Positions 47,624 to 57,885 of a stretch of DNA of 64,000 nucleotides are shown here, one piece after another. A program made the position numbers and the translations under genes. Origin of the DNA: Pseudoalteromonas sp. H105 (GTDB lineage Bacteria; Pseudomonadota; Gammaproteobacteria; Enterobacterales; Alteromonadaceae); the NCBI RefSeq assembly GCF_001469215.1, contig NZ_LOFH01000003.1, forward strand, positions 186,001 to 250,000. Direction: 5' to 3'. Numbering within the stretch: position 1 is the stretch's first letter; the number at the start of each line of letters is the position of its first letter. The notes below the pieces were generated by a model that had not been told where the DNA came from, ran no database searches, and saw only the letters and a program-made list of their open reading frames with translations.

Positions 47624-49108
47624 ATGAAAATAAAACGTTTTTTTGCTAAAGATATGCGGACCGCACTGAAAGAAGTTAAAGATGAACTAGGTGTTGATGC
47701 GGTTATTATGTCAAATAAAAAGCTGGCTAATGGCGTTGAGATTGTTGCTGCTGTTGATTACGACAAAGCTGCACCACAAGAATCAGCTCCTAAGCCTGCG
47801 GCTCAAGCGCAAAGCAACCCTAATTTTATTAAGCCTGCGCCAAAACGTGCGCCACAAGAACCACAGGCTGCTGTGGCTGATAGTTTACAAGCATTGCTAG
47901 AACGTCAGTCTCCTCGTCCTCGTTCTCCAGAGCTTGCGTCTATGTTTAGCCAATCTGGTATCGATACTTCAACGCAATATCAGCCTCAGCAGCAGACTCA
48001 TCAGTCTGATAGACGTCCTGAACCACAATCAAATGCCGGTTTTTCGCGCCAACAAACACAAAGTAAAGCACATACTCAGGCTCACAGCCTTGGATTTGAT
48101 GATGAATTAGAAAGTGGTTTTGATGATCTAGAGACACCTCTGAATTCACACCCAGGTACACACAGTGCGAAAAGTGATGAAATGTCGTCAATGCGAGATG
48201 AAATGAACGCAATCCGCCAATTACTTGAACACCAAGTATCTGGTTTAATGCAGCAAGATATGGCGCGTCGTGACCCAACACGCGCTTGTATGATTGACCG
48301 TTTAGTTGGTATGGGAATTGAGCATGATGTTGCAGAGCAAATGGCGTGCTTCATTCCTGATGATGTATCTCGTCAAGAGGCATGGAAAGCGTTATTGCAA
48401 ATGGTTGAAAACCAAATGCATACAACTAATAACGAAATTTTACGTCAAGGCGGAGTATATGCGTTAGTTGGGCCGACAGGCGTCGGTAAAACAACCACTG
48501 TCGCTAAGCTTGCTGCGTTGGGCGCTCAAAAGTATGGCGCAGATAAAGTGGCGTTAATTACGACTGACACATACCGTATAGGTGCTTATGAACAACTGGC
48601 AACGTATGGACGTATAATTGGGTGTGGCGTAAAGCAAGTAAAAGATGCTAATGAATTAGCAGAAGTTTTATACCATTTACGAAATAAACGACTAGTATTA
48701 ATTGATACAGCAGGAATGAGTCAGCGTGACTTACGTTTAACAGAGCAGTTAAACACATTAATGCGTAATCAACGTGTTGATATCCGTAATTATTTAGTGT
48801 TAAGTGCCACGGCTCAAATAAATGTATTGCAAGAAACGGTGAGACACTTTAAAAAAGTTCAACTAAGTGGCTGTATTTTCACTAAGTTGGATGAATCTCT
48901 TAGTTTAGGCGAGATTATTAGCGTAGCGATTCAAAATCGCCTCCCAATAGGGTATCTTACTAACGGTCAGCGAGTTCCAGAGGATATTCGCGTTGCAAAT
49001 GCTGAAAAATTAGTTAAAAAAGCAGAGCAGTTATATTTAAAAAGAACAAAAGTACAACATTCAAGGCGCCAAGCAGTAGCGTCAAGCACAGTAGGGATGT
49101 ATGATTAA
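47624..49108 (+). CDS. flhF: Polar flagellar GTPase FlhF
   Basis: This 494-residue SRP-type GTPase marks the cell pole for flagellar assembly. An N-terminal B domain (MKIKRFFAKDMRTALKEVKD) leads to a Gln/Pro-rich linker (about 70-190) and an NG domain with GPTGVGKTTT from residue 283, TTDTYRIGAYEQL and LIDTAGMSQRD. Its presence indicates polar flagellation. It overlaps flhG by 8 bases. Confidence 0.96.
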   Translation: MKIKRFFAKDMRTALKEVKDELGVDAVIMSNKKLANGVEIVAAVDYDKAAPQESAPKPAAQAQSNPNFIKPAPKRAPQEPQAAVADSLQALLERQSPRPRSPELASMFSQSGIDTSTQYQPQQQTHQSDRRPEPQSNAGFSRQQTQSKAHTQAHSLGFDDELESGFDDLETPLNSHPGTHSAKSDEMSSMRDEMNAIRQLLEHQVSGLMQQDMARRDPTRACMIDRLVGMGIEHDVAEQMACFIPDDVSRQEAWKALLQMVENQMHTTNNEILRQGGVYALVGPTGVGKTTTVAKLAALGAQKYGADKVALITTDTYRIGAYEQLATYGRIIGCGVKQVKDANELAEVLYHLRNKRLVLIDTAGMSQRDLRLTEQLNTLMRNQRVDIRNYLVLSATAQINVLQETVRHFKKVQLSGCIFTKLDESLSLGEIISVAIQNRLPIGYLTNGQRVPEDIRVANAEKLVKKAEQLYLKRTKVQHSRRQAVASSTVGMYD

Positions 49109-49961
49109 CACAGTATTAGATCAAGCAAGTGGCCTGCGAAAAATGAGTCAAAACAATAATAACAGCGTAAAAGTTATCGCTGTCACTGGTGGTAAGGGTG
49201 GTGTTGGTAAAACCAATGTATCACTTAATACTGCAATAGCTTTAGGCCAATTAGGTAATAGGGTTTTAGTACTGGACGCCGATTTGGGATTAGCAAATTG
49301 CGATGTAATGCTTGGTTTACGTGTGGAAAGAAACCTTTCTCATGTGCTTTCTGGTGAATGTGAGTTAGATGAAATACTCGTTGAAGGTCCTGCCGGAATA
49401 AAAATTGTACCCGCAACATCGGGATCTCAAAGCATGGTTGAACTATCACCTTCAGAACATGCTGGACTTATACGTGCTTTTAGCGAACTTAATACTGAGT
49501 TTGATATCTTAATTGTTGATACCGCTGCTGGTATTTCAGATATGGTATTAAGTTTTTCACGCGCAGCACAAGATGTTATGGTTGTGGTTTGCGATGAACC
49601 GACTTCAATTACAGATGCGTATGCACTGATAAAAGTGCTCAGCCGTGAGCATGGCGTATACAAATTCAAAATAGTTGCCAATATGGTGCGCAGTATGCGT
49701 GAAGGCCATGAACTATTTGCAAAACTTTCCAAAGTAACAGATCGCTTTTTAGATGTCTCTATGGAGCTGGTGGCAACCGTGCCATATGATGAAAATATGC
49801 GTAAATCAACACGTCGGCAAAAGGTTATTGTGGAATTGTTCCCTAACTCCCCAGCAGCCGTTGCATTTAAAACATTAGCGACAAAAGCAGTTAAATGGCC
49901 TATACCTAATCAACCATCAGGGCATTTAGAATTTTTCATAGAAAAACTAGTAAACGGCTAA
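49101..49961 (+). CDS. flhG: Flagellar number regulator FlhG/FleN
   Basis: The 286-residue MinD/ParA-type ATPase has the N-terminal FlhF-activating helix DQASGLRKM (residues 7-15), the deviant Walker A GGKGGVGKTN, LDADLGLANCDVMLG and VDTAAGIS. A C-terminal amphipathic tail (GHLEFFIEKLVNG) should bind the membrane. It limits the number of flagella by antagonising FlhF and FlrA. Confidence 0.96.
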   Translation: MINTVLDQASGLRKMSQNNNNSVKVIAVTGGKGGVGKTNVSLNTAIALGQLGNRVLVLDADLGLANCDVMLGLRVERNLSHVLSGECELDEILVEGPAGIKIVPATSGSQSMVELSPSEHAGLIRAFSELNTEFDILIVDTAAGISDMVLSFSRAAQDVMVVVCDEPTSITDAYALIKVLSREHGVYKFKIVANMVRSMREGHELFAKLSKVTDRFLDVSMELVATVPYDENMRKSTRRQKVIVELFPNSPAAVAFKTLATKAVKWPIPNQPSGHLEFFIEKLVNG

Positions 49962-49963
49962 CT

Positions 49964-50698
49964 ATGACTGCATCGGTGAGTAAAGCGATGGGATATCAAT
50001 CAACAGTAAACTTAAATGCTATTATTGAGAAGCATGCTTCGCTAGTAAAAAAAGTAGCGTGTCACCTTATTGCGCGTTTACCTCCAAGTGTGCAGCTAGA
50101 TGATTTAATACAAGCTGGTATGATTGGATTAATTGAAGCATCGAAAAATTTTGACACCTCAAAAGGGGCTAGTTTTGAAACGTTTGCAGGTATCCGTATT
50201 CGAGGTGCCATGCTTGATGAAATGCGCCGTGGTGACTGGGCTCCACGCTCGGTCCACCGTAATAGTAGGATGGTCGCAGAGGCCATTTCTGGGCTAGAAA
50301 GCACACTTAATCGTGAACCTAAAGACTTTGAAGTTGCTGAAAAACTTGATATTACGCTAGATGAGTACCATCATATCCTTAGTGATGTAAATTCTAGTAA
50401 AGTATTAGGGATAGAAGATTTAGGAGTAGATGAAGATGTCATTACTCCTGTTGGTCAAGATTTTGCGCTGGACAAGCCCTTTAATAACGTTAAGAATGAG
50501 CGTTTTAATGAATCCTTGTTAGCTGCGATAAAGTCTTTGCCAGAGCGAGATGGGCTTGTGCTCTCGCTGTATTACAATGATGAAATGAATTTAAAAGAAA
50601 TTGGGCACATACTCGACGTTAGTGAGTCGCGTGTGAGCCAGATACATGGTCAGGCGATGATTAAGCTAAAAGCAAAAATCAATGACTGGATAAATTAG
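49964..50698 (+). CDS. fliA: Flagellar sigma factor 28
   Basis: The 244-residue protein has sigma-70 family regions 2 (LDDLIQAGMIGLIEASKNF, SFETFAGIRIRGAMLDEMR), 3 and 4 (LVLSLYYNDEMNLKEIGHIL, then SESRVSQIHGQA). It drives late flagellar genes such as the main flagellin. No convincing sigma-28 promoter was found within this window. It lies 2 bases after flhG. Confidence 0.96.
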   Translation: MTASVSKAMGYQSTVNLNAIIEKHASLVKKVACHLIARLPPSVQLDDLIQAGMIGLIEASKNFDTSKGASFETFAGIRIRGAMLDEMRRGDWAPRSVHRNSRMVAEAISGLESTLNREPKDFEVAEKLDITLDEYHHILSDVNSSKVLGIEDLGVDEDVITPVGQDFALDKPFNNVKNERFNESLLAAIKSLPERDGLVLSLYYNDEMNLKEIGHILDVSESRVSQIHGQAMIKLKAKINDWIN

Positions 50699-50738
50699 TA
50701 GTAAGTAAATATAGGTTCAGACCTCACCGGAGGATGTT

Positions 50739-51122
50739 TTGGATAAAAACATGAAAATTCTTGTTGTTGATGATTTTTCAACGATGAGACGTATCATTAA
50801 AAATCTTTTAAGAGATTTAGGCTTTACAAACGTACAAGAAGCTGACGATGGCTCAACAGCTTTACCCATGTTACAAAATCAAGAATTTGATTTTGTTGTA
50901 ACTGACTGGAATATGCCGGGCATGCAGGGTATAGATTTATTACGTGCTATTAGAGCAGATGATACGCTCAAGCATATCCCTGTGTTAATGGTGACAGCAG
51001 AAGCTAAAAAAGAACAAATTGTTGCTGCTGCTCAAGCCGGCGTTAACGGCTACATAGTTAAACCCTTTACTGCTGCAACACTAAAAACCAAACTGGAAAA
51101 AGTGTTCGAGCGCCTAGGCTAA
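50739..51122 (+). CDS. cheY: Chemotaxis response regulator CheY
   Basis: The 127-residue single receiver domain has acidic Asp11/Asp12, phosphorylated Asp56 ([10 protein letters not shown]), and the switch residues MVTAEAK and [10 protein letters not shown]. The start is TTG at 50739: GGAGG at 50729-50733 is 5 bases upstream, whereas the ATG at 50751 is too far from it. CheY-P binds FliM and FliN. Confidence 0.96.
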   Translation: MDKNMKILVVDDFSTMRRIIKNLLRDLGFTNVQEADDGSTALPMLQNQEFDFVVTDWNMPGMQGIDLLRAIRADDTLKHIPVLMVTAEAKKEQIVAAAQAGVNGYIVKPFTAATLKTKLEKVFERLG

Positions 51123-51139
51123 ATAAATAGGAGAGGCTT

Positions 51140-51907
51140 ATGTCAGCACTTGCTGCGCCTCAGATCAGTTTAGAACAAGCCCGTCAGCTTGTTGTTTACC
51201 TTGAAAATGGCGAACAAGAAAAAGCTGACCAGCTAATCATTGATGCGGCTTCTCAAGAGCAATCTGAGCTTTTTGCTGAGGTGGGTAAATTAACGCGCCA
51301 GCTACATGATGCGTTAAAAAACTTTGAGCTTGATACGCGGTTATCAGATTTGACCACAGACGCGCTTCCTGATGCAAAACAGCGTTTGAACTATGTTATG
51401 GAAATGACAGAAAACGCAGCGAATAAAACGATGGATGCGGTTGAAGCTAGTTTACCAATAGCCCAAGAACTAGCAGATGAAATTGCGCAAATAAAGCCAA
51501 CTTGGGATCGCCTGATGAGTCGTGAGATTGAGCTTGGTGAGTTCAAAGCTCTGTGCCATAGCTTAGATAAGTTTATGAGTCATTCTCATACCAAAACAGA
51601 TGAATTACAGGGCTTGATGACAAACGTGCTAATGGCACAAGACTTCCAAGATTTAACTGGTCAAGTCATTCGCAGAGTTATTGAATTAGTTAGAGAAGTT
51701 GAAGATAGTTTAATTCACTTACTAACCGCTTTTGGTAGCCACGAACTTGGTGGGGAAAAAATAAAAACACCTGCTGAAGTCGAAACACCGCCTGCACAAG
51801 ATACCCTTGCCGGTCCTGAAGGACCTATTATTGATAAAGAGTCGCGAGATGATGTAGTCAATGGGCAAGATGATGTTGACGATTTATTGTCAAGTTTGGG
51901 CTTCTAA
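51140..51907 (+). CDS. cheZ: CheY phosphatase CheZ
   Basis: The 255-residue helical protein has the catalytic MAQDFQDLTGQVIRRV segment with the active-site glutamine near residue 177, and the C-terminal CheY-binding peptide DDVDDLLSSLGF. It dephosphorylates CheY. The linker before the peptide is Pro/Glu-rich. Confidence 0.95.
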   Translation: MSALAAPQISLEQARQLVVYLENGEQEKADQLIIDAASQEQSELFAEVGKLTRQLHDALKNFELDTRLSDLTTDALPDAKQRLNYVMEMTENAANKTMDAVEASLPIAQELADEIAQIKPTWDRLMSREIELGEFKALCHSLDKFMSHSHTKTDELQGLMTNVLMAQDFQDLTGQVIRRVIELVREVEDSLIHLLTAFGSHELGGEKIKTPAEVETPPAQDTLAGPEGPIIDKESRDDVVNGQDDVDDLLSSLGF

Positions 51908-51921
51908 GAGGAGAGCACTAC

Positions 51922-54168
51922 ATGAGCTTTGAAGTCGATGAAGACATTTTACAAGATTTTCTAGTTGAGGCTGGAGAAATCCTTGAGCTTTTATCAGAAC
52001 AGCTAGTAGAGCTTGAAAATAATCCGGATGATACTGATTTACTTAATGCAATCTTTCGTGGTTTCCATACTGTAAAAGGTGGAGCTGGCTTCTTGAGCAT
52101 GACTGAATTAGTCGATGCGTGTCATGGGGCTGAAAACGTATTCGATTTACTACGTCAAGGTGTACGGACAGTCAACTCAGAGCTTATGGATGTAATTCTA
52201 CAAGCCCTAGACACAATTAACGAGATGTTTGCGACAATTCAAAGTCGTGAAAAGCCAGCACCTGCTGATCCAGAATTATTGGCCGTTTTACATAAATTGA
52301 GTCAACCACCTAGTGCCGATGAAAATGAGGTGACGAGTGAAACAATTTCCTCTGAAGAACTTGTTGAGGTAGAGACTGAAGCGCCACCTGCGTCAGCAAC
52401 TGATGAGGATGACCCATTTGCATTTGATATGCTTTTTAATGGTGAAGTTGAAAGTGATACGCAAGAAACACAGATTGACGAAATCACAGAAGACGAATTT
52501 GAAAGTCTATTAGATGAATTGCATGGTAAAGGGCAAAGCCCGATTACTGAGACGGCGAATAGTACTCAAGAAGTTTCTAGTAGCAGTGATATAACAGACG
52601 ATGAATTTGATAATTTATTAGATGAGTTACACGGCGTAGGTAGTTTTGGTGAAGTAAGTACTGACGCTGCACCAGAAAAGCCTGAATCAGCAAAGGTTCA
52701 GGCTACAGCTAAAGCACCTGAAGTGAAAAGCCCAGTTTCGAGTGAGTCGGGTGATGATATTAGCGATGATGAGTTTGAAGCATTGCTTGACGAATTGCAT
52801 GGCAAGGGCTCTGCGCCAAAAGCTGTTTCAGGAGGAGATGTTGAAAAACCTATAGTTGAAAAGCCTGTAGTTGCAAAGGCAGCAGCCCCTAAACCAACTA
52901 AAAAACCAACGCCTGCTCCAGTCAGTAAGCCGCAAAGTCCAGCGCCAAAACAGGTTGATAAAGCTCCTACACCTGCAGCTGCGAAAAAGCCACCACCGCC
53001 TCAAGCTGAAACAACTGTTCGTGTAGATACCAAGCGCTTAGATCAAATCATGAACATGGTCGGTGAGCTAGTTCTCGTTAGAAACCGATTGGTTAGCCTT
53101 GCAACAAACACAAATAGTGAAGTAATGGGCAAAGCAATATCTAACTTAGATGTTGTCACTGCGGATCTGCAAGGCGCGGTTATGAAAACGCGAATGCAGC
53201 CAATCAAAAAAGTGTTTGGACGATTTCCGCGCGTTGTTCGTGATTTAGCGAGAAGTTTGAAAAAAGACATTAATCTATTACTTGTGGGTGAAGAAACGGA
53301 TTTAGATAAAAATCTCGTTGAAGCACTTGCCGATCCATTGGTCCACTTAGTGAGAAACTCAGTTGACCATGGTATTGAAATGCCTGATGTACGTGAAGCA
53401 GCTGGAAAATCAAGAACGGGTACTGTTACGTTATCTGCATCACAAGAAGGTGACCATATTTTACTGACCATTCGTGATGATGGTGCAGGTATGGATGCCG
53501 AAAAGCTTAAGAAGATTGCAATAAGTAAGGGAGTACTTGACCACGAACAGGCAAGTCGTCTTTCTGATACTGAGGCTTATAATTTAATTTTTGCACCTGG
53601 TTTTTCTACTAAAGAAGAGATCTCGGACATTTCAGGCCGTGGTGTTGGAATGGATGTAGTTAAAACTAAGATTACACAGTTAAATGGGTCTGTTAGCATT
53701 CAGTCTGAGTTAGGTGTGGGAACAATATTAGAAATTAAAGTTCCACTGACACTCGCCATACTCCCAACGCTAATGGTTGTTGTTGGTGAGCAGACATTTG
53801 CACTTCCGCTTGCCGGGGTGAATGAGATTTTCCACTTAGATCTTACTAGAACTAATGTTGTTGATGGCCAATTAACAATAATAGTGCGTAAAAAAGCAAT
53901 TCCGTTGTTTTATCTAGAGCACTGGCTTGTAAAAGGAGCTGATAGAACGCAGCGGAAATCTCAGGGTCACGTAGTCATTGTTCAAATAGGCACACAGCAA
54001 GTAGGCTTTGTGGTCGACTCCCTCATAGGTCAAGAGGAAGTTGTTATTAAACCACTCGATGCATTATTGCAAGGTACGCCAGGTATGGCGGGTGCTACAA
54101 TAACTTCAGATGGTGGTATTGCGCTTATTTTAGATGTTCCTAACCTACTTAAGTTCTACGCTGGCTAG
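51922..54168 (+). CDS. cheA: Chemotaxis histidine kinase CheA
   Basis: The 748-residue protein has the P1/HPt domain with phosphorylated His49 (FRGFHTVKGGAGF), a long linker (about 125-370) without an evident P2 domain, a P3 dimerisation helix (RLDQIMNMVGELVLVRNRL), the P4 kinase (LVRNSVDHGIE, IRDDGAGMD) and a P5 CheW-like domain. The linker carries three copies of a DEFxxLLDELHGxG motif. It phosphorylates CheY and CheB. Confidence 0.96.
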   Translation: MSFEVDEDILQDFLVEAGEILELLSEQLVELENNPDDTDLLNAIFRGFHTVKGGAGFLSMTELVDACHGAENVFDLLRQGVRTVNSELMDVILQALDTINEMFATIQSREKPAPADPELLAVLHKLSQPPSADENEVTSETISSEELVEVETEAPPASATDEDDPFAFDMLFNGEVESDTQETQIDEITEDEFESLLDELHGKGQSPITETANSTQEVSSSSDITDDEFDNLLDELHGVGSFGEVSTDAAPEKPESAKVQATAKAPEVKSPVSSESGDDISDDEFEALLDELHGKGSAPKAVSGGDVEKPIVEKPVVAKAAAPKPTKKPTPAPVSKPQSPAPKQVDKAPTPAAAKKPPPPQAETTVRVDTKRLDQIMNMVGELVLVRNRLVSLATNTNSEVMGKAISNLDVVTADLQGAVMKTRMQPIKKVFGRFPRVVRDLARSLKKDINLLLVGEETDLDKNLVEALADPLVHLVRNSVDHGIEMPDVREAAGKSRTGTVTLSASQEGDHILLTIRDDGAGMDAEKLKKIAISKGVLDHEQASRLSDTEAYNLIFAPGFSTKEEISDISGRGVGMDVVKTKITQLNGSVSIQSELGVGTILEIKVPLTLAILPTLMVVVGEQTFALPLAGVNEIFHLDLTRTNVVDGQLTIIVRKKAIPLFYLEHWLVKGADRTQRKSQGHVVIVQIGTQQVGFVVDSLIGQEEVVIKPLDALLQGTPGMAGATITSDGGIALILDVPNLLKFYAG
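52489..52533 (+). repeat. CheA linker motif copy 1
   Basis: Encodes EDEFESLLDELHGKG at CheA residues 190-204. It is one of three near-identical acidic amphipathic segments in the linker. Confidence 0.85.
52597..52641 (+). repeat. CheA linker motif copy 2
   Basis: Encodes DDEFDNLLDELHGVG at CheA residues 226-240. The DNA differs from copy 1 at many third positions, so selection acts on the protein. Confidence 0.85.
52765..52809 (+). repeat. CheA linker motif copy 3
   Basis: Encodes DDEFEALLDELHGKG at CheA residues 282-296. The segment DDEFEALL is close to QDEIDALL in the FliM N-terminus encoded at 40550. Confidence 0.85.
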
Positions 54169-54184
54169 TCCTTACTTATCTTAA

Positions 54185-54207
54185 TACGAGAGCCTTTGGC
54201 TCTCGTA
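54185..54207 (+). terminator. Perfect hairpin between cheA and cheB
   Basis: TACGAGAGCC pairs with GGCTCTCGTA around a TTT loop. There is no T-run, so it may be a processing or pausing element rather than a full terminator, because cheB and later genes appear to continue the operon. Confidence 0.5.
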
Positions 54208-54232
54208 GGTAAAATTTAACAAGAGTGTACCA

Positions 54233-55372
54233 ATGGCAGTTAAAGTATTAGTTGTTGATGATTCAAGCTTTTTTCGCCGTAGAGTCAGTGAAATCCTTGA
54301 ACAAGATAAGGATATCGAAGTAATTGGTTTTGCGGTAAATGGCCGTGAAGCTGTAGATAAAACCAGTCAATTGCGTCCAGATGTGATTACAATGGATGTA
54401 GAAATGCCTGTCCTTGATGGAATTAGTGCCGTAAAAGAAATTATGGCTGCTAATCCAACACCTATTCTTATGTTTTCTTCATTGACGCGTGATGGCGCTA
54501 CAGCAACATTAGATGCGCTAGATGCGGGTGCTTTGGATTTTCTACCAAAGAAATTTGAAGACATAGCACGCAATAATGAAGATGCTATAAAGTTATTACA
54601 AAATAAAGTTAAAGAAATCGGCCGTAGGCGTATATCTAGGTTTAGCCGACCGACCCCACCTTCGGCCCCTAGAGCTTCACAAACCACGCTATCATCGCCT
54701 TCGCGAAACACAGTTATTCAACCTGATCGTTCGTTTAGCAGAGCAACGCAGGCGACGTCTAACTCAAGAGTTGAAGCGCGTGCGTCAGGAAAAAAATATC
54801 AAATTGTTGCAATCGGTACGTCGACAGGTGGACCCGTTGCGCTACAAACGATTTTAACAAAGTTACCCGCCAATTTTCCGCATCCAATTTTACTTATCCA
54901 GCACATGCCAGCTGCTTTTACGCCAGCGTTTGCTGCCAGGCTAAATGGCTTATGCAAAATTAATGTAAAAGAAGCTCAACAGGGTGATAAATTAGTACCA
55001 GGAACTGCTTATTTAGCGCCAGGTGGCCAGCAAATGCTTGTAGAAGGGCGCGGTGGAAATAGAACTTTACGTGTATTTGAAGACGACAGCGCGAGGATTA
55101 CTTATAAACCGAGTGTCGATGTCACATTCGCCAGTACGGCTAAGTCTTTTCAAGGTGATGTGTTGGCAATTGTGTTAACGGGTATGGGGGCTGATGGCCG
55201 TGATGGTTCAAGAATGCTAAAGCAGGCAGGTGCAACCATTTGGGCTCAAGATGAAAAGAGCTGTGTGGTATACGGAATGCCTCAGGCAGTTGCCAATGCC
55301 GGCTTAGCAAGTGCTGATATCGCTTTAGACGATGTCGCTAGTCGCATTGTGCGTGAGATTGGTTGTGGATAA
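54233..55372 (+). CDS. cheB: Protein-glutamate methylesterase CheB
   Basis: The 379-residue protein has a receiver domain with Asp55 ([13 protein letters not shown]), a Ser-rich linker (about 140-185), and the methylesterase domain with [11 protein letters not shown] (nucleophile serine), [16 protein letters not shown] (histidine) and [11 protein letters not shown] (aspartate). It resets receptor methylation. The matching cheR is not in the window. It overlaps motC by 8 bases. Confidence 0.95.
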   Translation: MAVKVLVVDDSSFFRRRVSEILEQDKDIEVIGFAVNGREAVDKTSQLRPDVITMDVEMPVLDGISAVKEIMAANPTPILMFSSLTRDGATATLDALDAGALDFLPKKFEDIARNNEDAIKLLQNKVKEIGRRRISRFSRPTPPSAPRASQTTLSSPSRNTVIQPDRSFSRATQATSNSRVEARASGKKYQIVAIGTSTGGPVALQTILTKLPANFPHPILLIQHMPAAFTPAFAARLNGLCKINVKEAQQGDKLVPGTAYLAPGGQQMLVEGRGGNRTLRVFEDDSARITYKPSVDVTFASTAKSFQGDVLAIVLTGMGADGRDGSRMLKQAGATIWAQDEKSCVVYGMPQAVANAGLASADIALDDVASRIVREIGCG

Positions 55373-56129
55373 ACTCTCTTTTTTGGGTGTAATCGTTGGC
55401 CTAGGTGCCATCGCATTCGGGTATGCATTAGAAGGGGGAGTGGTATCAGCTCTATTTAGTGGGCCAGCGCTTCTCATTGTACTAGGCGGTACAATTGGAG
55501 CTGTCATGCTGCAATCTCCTGCGAGCACGTTTTTGAAAGCGTTAAAAATAAGTTATTGGGTGTTTTTCCCTCCGCGTCATGATATTGACGGAGCGATTGA
55601 ACAGGTAAAACAGTGGTCAATCAAAGCACGTCAAGAGGGCTATTTAGCACTGGAAGACATTGCACTGAGTCATTCTGATCCTTACGCAGCAAAAGGGCTT
55701 AGTTTGTTAGTTGATGGGGTGAATGATAAAGCGCTTCGCGATACATTGGAAATTGACCTTTTACTAGAACGTGAACGTTTACTTGAAGCAAGTAGAGTCT
55801 ATGAGGCTTTGGGTGGTTATAGTCCAACGGTAGGTATATTAGGGGCTGTATTGGGGCTGATTCAAGCCATGTCTTTTATTACCGAGCCTGAAAAACTGGG
55901 AGCGGGTGTTGCAACTGCATTTATTGCAACTATTTATGGCGTTGGTTTAGCAAATTTATTGTTTTTACCAATGGCAAACAAGCTAAAACAGCAAGTGGAA
56001 CAAAAAATGCTTTATCATGAGTCATTAGCTGAGGGCATCATGGCAATTAGTCAAGGTGACAGTCCTGCTAATATAGTGCTAAGACTAGAGGCTTACCGTA
56101 TCGACAGACCAACTTTACTACCTGAGTAA
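55365..56129 (+). CDS. motC: Stator protein MotC (MotA/PomA family)
   Basis: The protein is about 254 residues from the GTG at 55365 ([15 protein letters not shown]), preferred because MotC proteins start this way; an in-frame ATG at 55332 lies further inside cheB. Four membrane helices are visible, with [14 protein letters not shown] and the ion-channel helix [18 protein letters not shown]. It forms the stator ring with MotD. The gene order cheB-motC-motD is that of Pseudomonas. Confidence 0.9.
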   Translation: MDKLSFLGVIVGLGAIAFGYALEGGVVSALFSGPALLIVLGGTIGAVMLQSPASTFLKALKISYWVFFPPRHDIDGAIEQVKQWSIKARQEGYLALEDIALSHSDPYAAKGLSLLVDGVNDKALRDTLEIDLLLERERLLEASRVYEALGGYSPTVGILGAVLGLIQAMSFITEPEKLGAGVATAFIATIYGVGLANLLFLPMANKLKQQVEQKMLYHESLAEGIMAISQGDSPANIVLRLEAYRIDRPTLLPE

Positions 56130-56137
56130 TACTCCTG

Positions 56138-57103
56138 ATGATGCGTCGCAAACTTCGTAACAATAATTTAAGTAATCAACATACTGAGAGGTGGTTAGTT
56201 TCATATGCTGATTACATGACCATTATGTTCGCATTTTTTGTTGTGATGTATGCTATGGCCATCAATAAAGAAGAAAAATTCCAGATTTTGTCAGACTCAT
56301 TAGAGCAAGTGTTTGTGAAGTCAGCACGACAGCACAGCCAAGAGGGGACGGGGGTTTCTGGCACGGGCTTACTCACAGACAGGGTCAGCCCAGAGAAAGA
56401 ACTGTTATTTGGTGAGAGTATTCAAAAACAAGAAGTAGGGCCTGAACTGTTGGATGGGCAAAGTGATACAAGTAATGTAAAACAAAAGCACTTAGGTAAA
56501 CCTCTGGATAGTTTATTAACTAAATTACAGTCGGCTTTGATCGATGAAATTCGCGATGGTGAAGCAAGTTTGGAGTTACATCAGGACTGGCTGATTATAG
56601 AATTGAGCTCAGGTATGTTGTTTTCAAGTGGCAGTGCAGTAGCACACAGAAGAGCTAAGTCTGTTATTAGAATGGTTAAAGATATCATTTCACCAGTAGA
56701 TAATTATATTCGAGTGCGAGGTTATACAGACAACGAGACAATTCGTAATGAAATGTTCCGTTCTAATTGGGAATTATCGGTAGCGCGTGCCACATCGATT
56801 TTGATTGAACTAGAAAGTATGGGTATTAACCCTGCAAGGATGGCTATTGAGGGATATGGTCAATATTCCCCTTTCGCTGATAATACAACACCACAAGGGC
56901 GTGCAGAAAACCGAAAGGTTGTCGTTGCTTTATCTAAGTACGGGCTGCCTGAGCAAGAGGCGGTTGGCAGTGATGGCTTATTAAAAGAAGTCGCAACTTC
57001 AATCCCTGAGGTTGTTGAACTGCCTTCAAATGATAATTCAATTAAAGTAATCCAATTGCCCCATGGTGGGATTCGTATTACAACGCGAAACGAAGAAGAA
57101 TAA
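56138..57103 (+). CDS. motD: Stator protein MotD (MotB/PomB family)
   Basis: The 321-residue protein has one N-terminal membrane helix with the ion-carrying Asp25 in SYADYMTIMFAFFVVMYAM and a C-terminal OmpA-type peptidoglycan-binding domain (VRGYTDNETI, LSVARATSILIELE, GYGQYSPFADN, GRAENRKVVV). It anchors the stator to the wall. Proton or sodium use cannot be told from this alone. Confidence 0.93.
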   Translation: MMRRKLRNNNLSNQHTERWLVSYADYMTIMFAFFVVMYAMAINKEEKFQILSDSLEQVFVKSARQHSQEGTGVSGTGLLTDRVSPEKELLFGESIQKQEVGPELLDGQSDTSNVKQKHLGKPLDSLLTKLQSALIDEIRDGEASLELHQDWLIIELSSGMLFSSGSAVAHRRAKSVIRMVKDIISPVDNYIRVRGYTDNETIRNEMFRSNWELSVARATSILIELESMGINPARMAIEGYGQYSPFADNTTPQGRAENRKVVVALSKYGLPEQEAVGSDGLLKEVATSIPEVVELPSNDNSIKVIQLPHGGIRITTRNEEE

Positions 57104-57111
57104 GGTGTAAT

Positions 57112-57882
57112 GTGAAAATTTGGACGGTAGCTAATCAAAAGGGTGGGGTTGGTAAAACAACAACAGCCGTAAGTCTTGCAGGCATATTAGCGTTGCAAGG
57201 AAAGCGCGTGTTGTTGATTGATACTGATCCCCATGCTTCTTTAACATATTATTTTGGTATTGACTCTGAGGATCTTGAAGTCAGTGTTTATGACATCTTT
57301 GCACGCGGCAATACAATGCAAAGCGAAGAAATTTTACAGGCTTTATGCCCTTCAAATATCGCCAACCTTGATATTTTACCTGCAACGATGGCTATCGCTA
57401 CGCTAGATCGTAGTATGGGTAATAAAACGGGTATGGGACTTATTTTAAAAAAAGCATTACTTAAGATTAGCGAACATTATGATTACGCCATTTTAGATTG
57501 CCCACCAGTATTAGGTGTACTCATGGTAAATGCGCTCGCTGCAAGTGAAAGAATTTTAGTACCTGTGCAAACAGAGTTTTTAGCATTAAAGGGCTTAGAC
57601 AGAATGATGCGCACAATGGAACTAATGCAAAGCTCGCAATCAAAGCAGTATCAATATACCATTATCCCTACTATGTATGATAAGCGCACGAATGCATCCT
57701 TGGAGGCGTATAAAACCCTTCAACAAACATATACAGATAAAGTATGGCCAGGGGTCATCCCCGTCGATACGAAATTTCGCGATGCGAGCCTTGCACAGCA
57801 AGTGCCTATCCAATTTTGTCCTCGTTCTCGGGGCGTTTTTGCTTATCGTGCGTTATTAGACTATTTGATTGAACAAGGTTAA
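57112..57882 (+). CDS. parC: ParA-type ATPase ParC for polar chemotaxis arrays
   Basis: The 256-residue protein has the deviant Walker A NQKGGVGKTTTAVSLAG, LLIDTDPHASLTYYFG and YAILDCPPVLGVL. Its place between motD and a CheW-domain protein matches ParC of Vibrio, which positions chemosensory arrays at the pole. The start is GTG at 57112, weakly preceded by AAGGTG. Confidence 0.9.
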   Translation: MKIWTVANQKGGVGKTTTAVSLAGILALQGKRVLLIDTDPHASLTYYFGIDSEDLEVSVYDIFARGNTMQSEEILQALCPSNIANLDILPATMAIATLDRSMGNKTGMGLILKKALLKISEHYDYAILDCPPVLGVLMVNALAASERILVPVQTEFLALKGLDRMMRTMELMQSSQSKQYQYTIIPTMYDKRTNASLEAYKTLQQTYTDKVWPGVIPVDTKFRDASLAQQVPIQFCPRSRGVFAYRALLDYLIEQG

Positions 57883-57885
57883 TTG

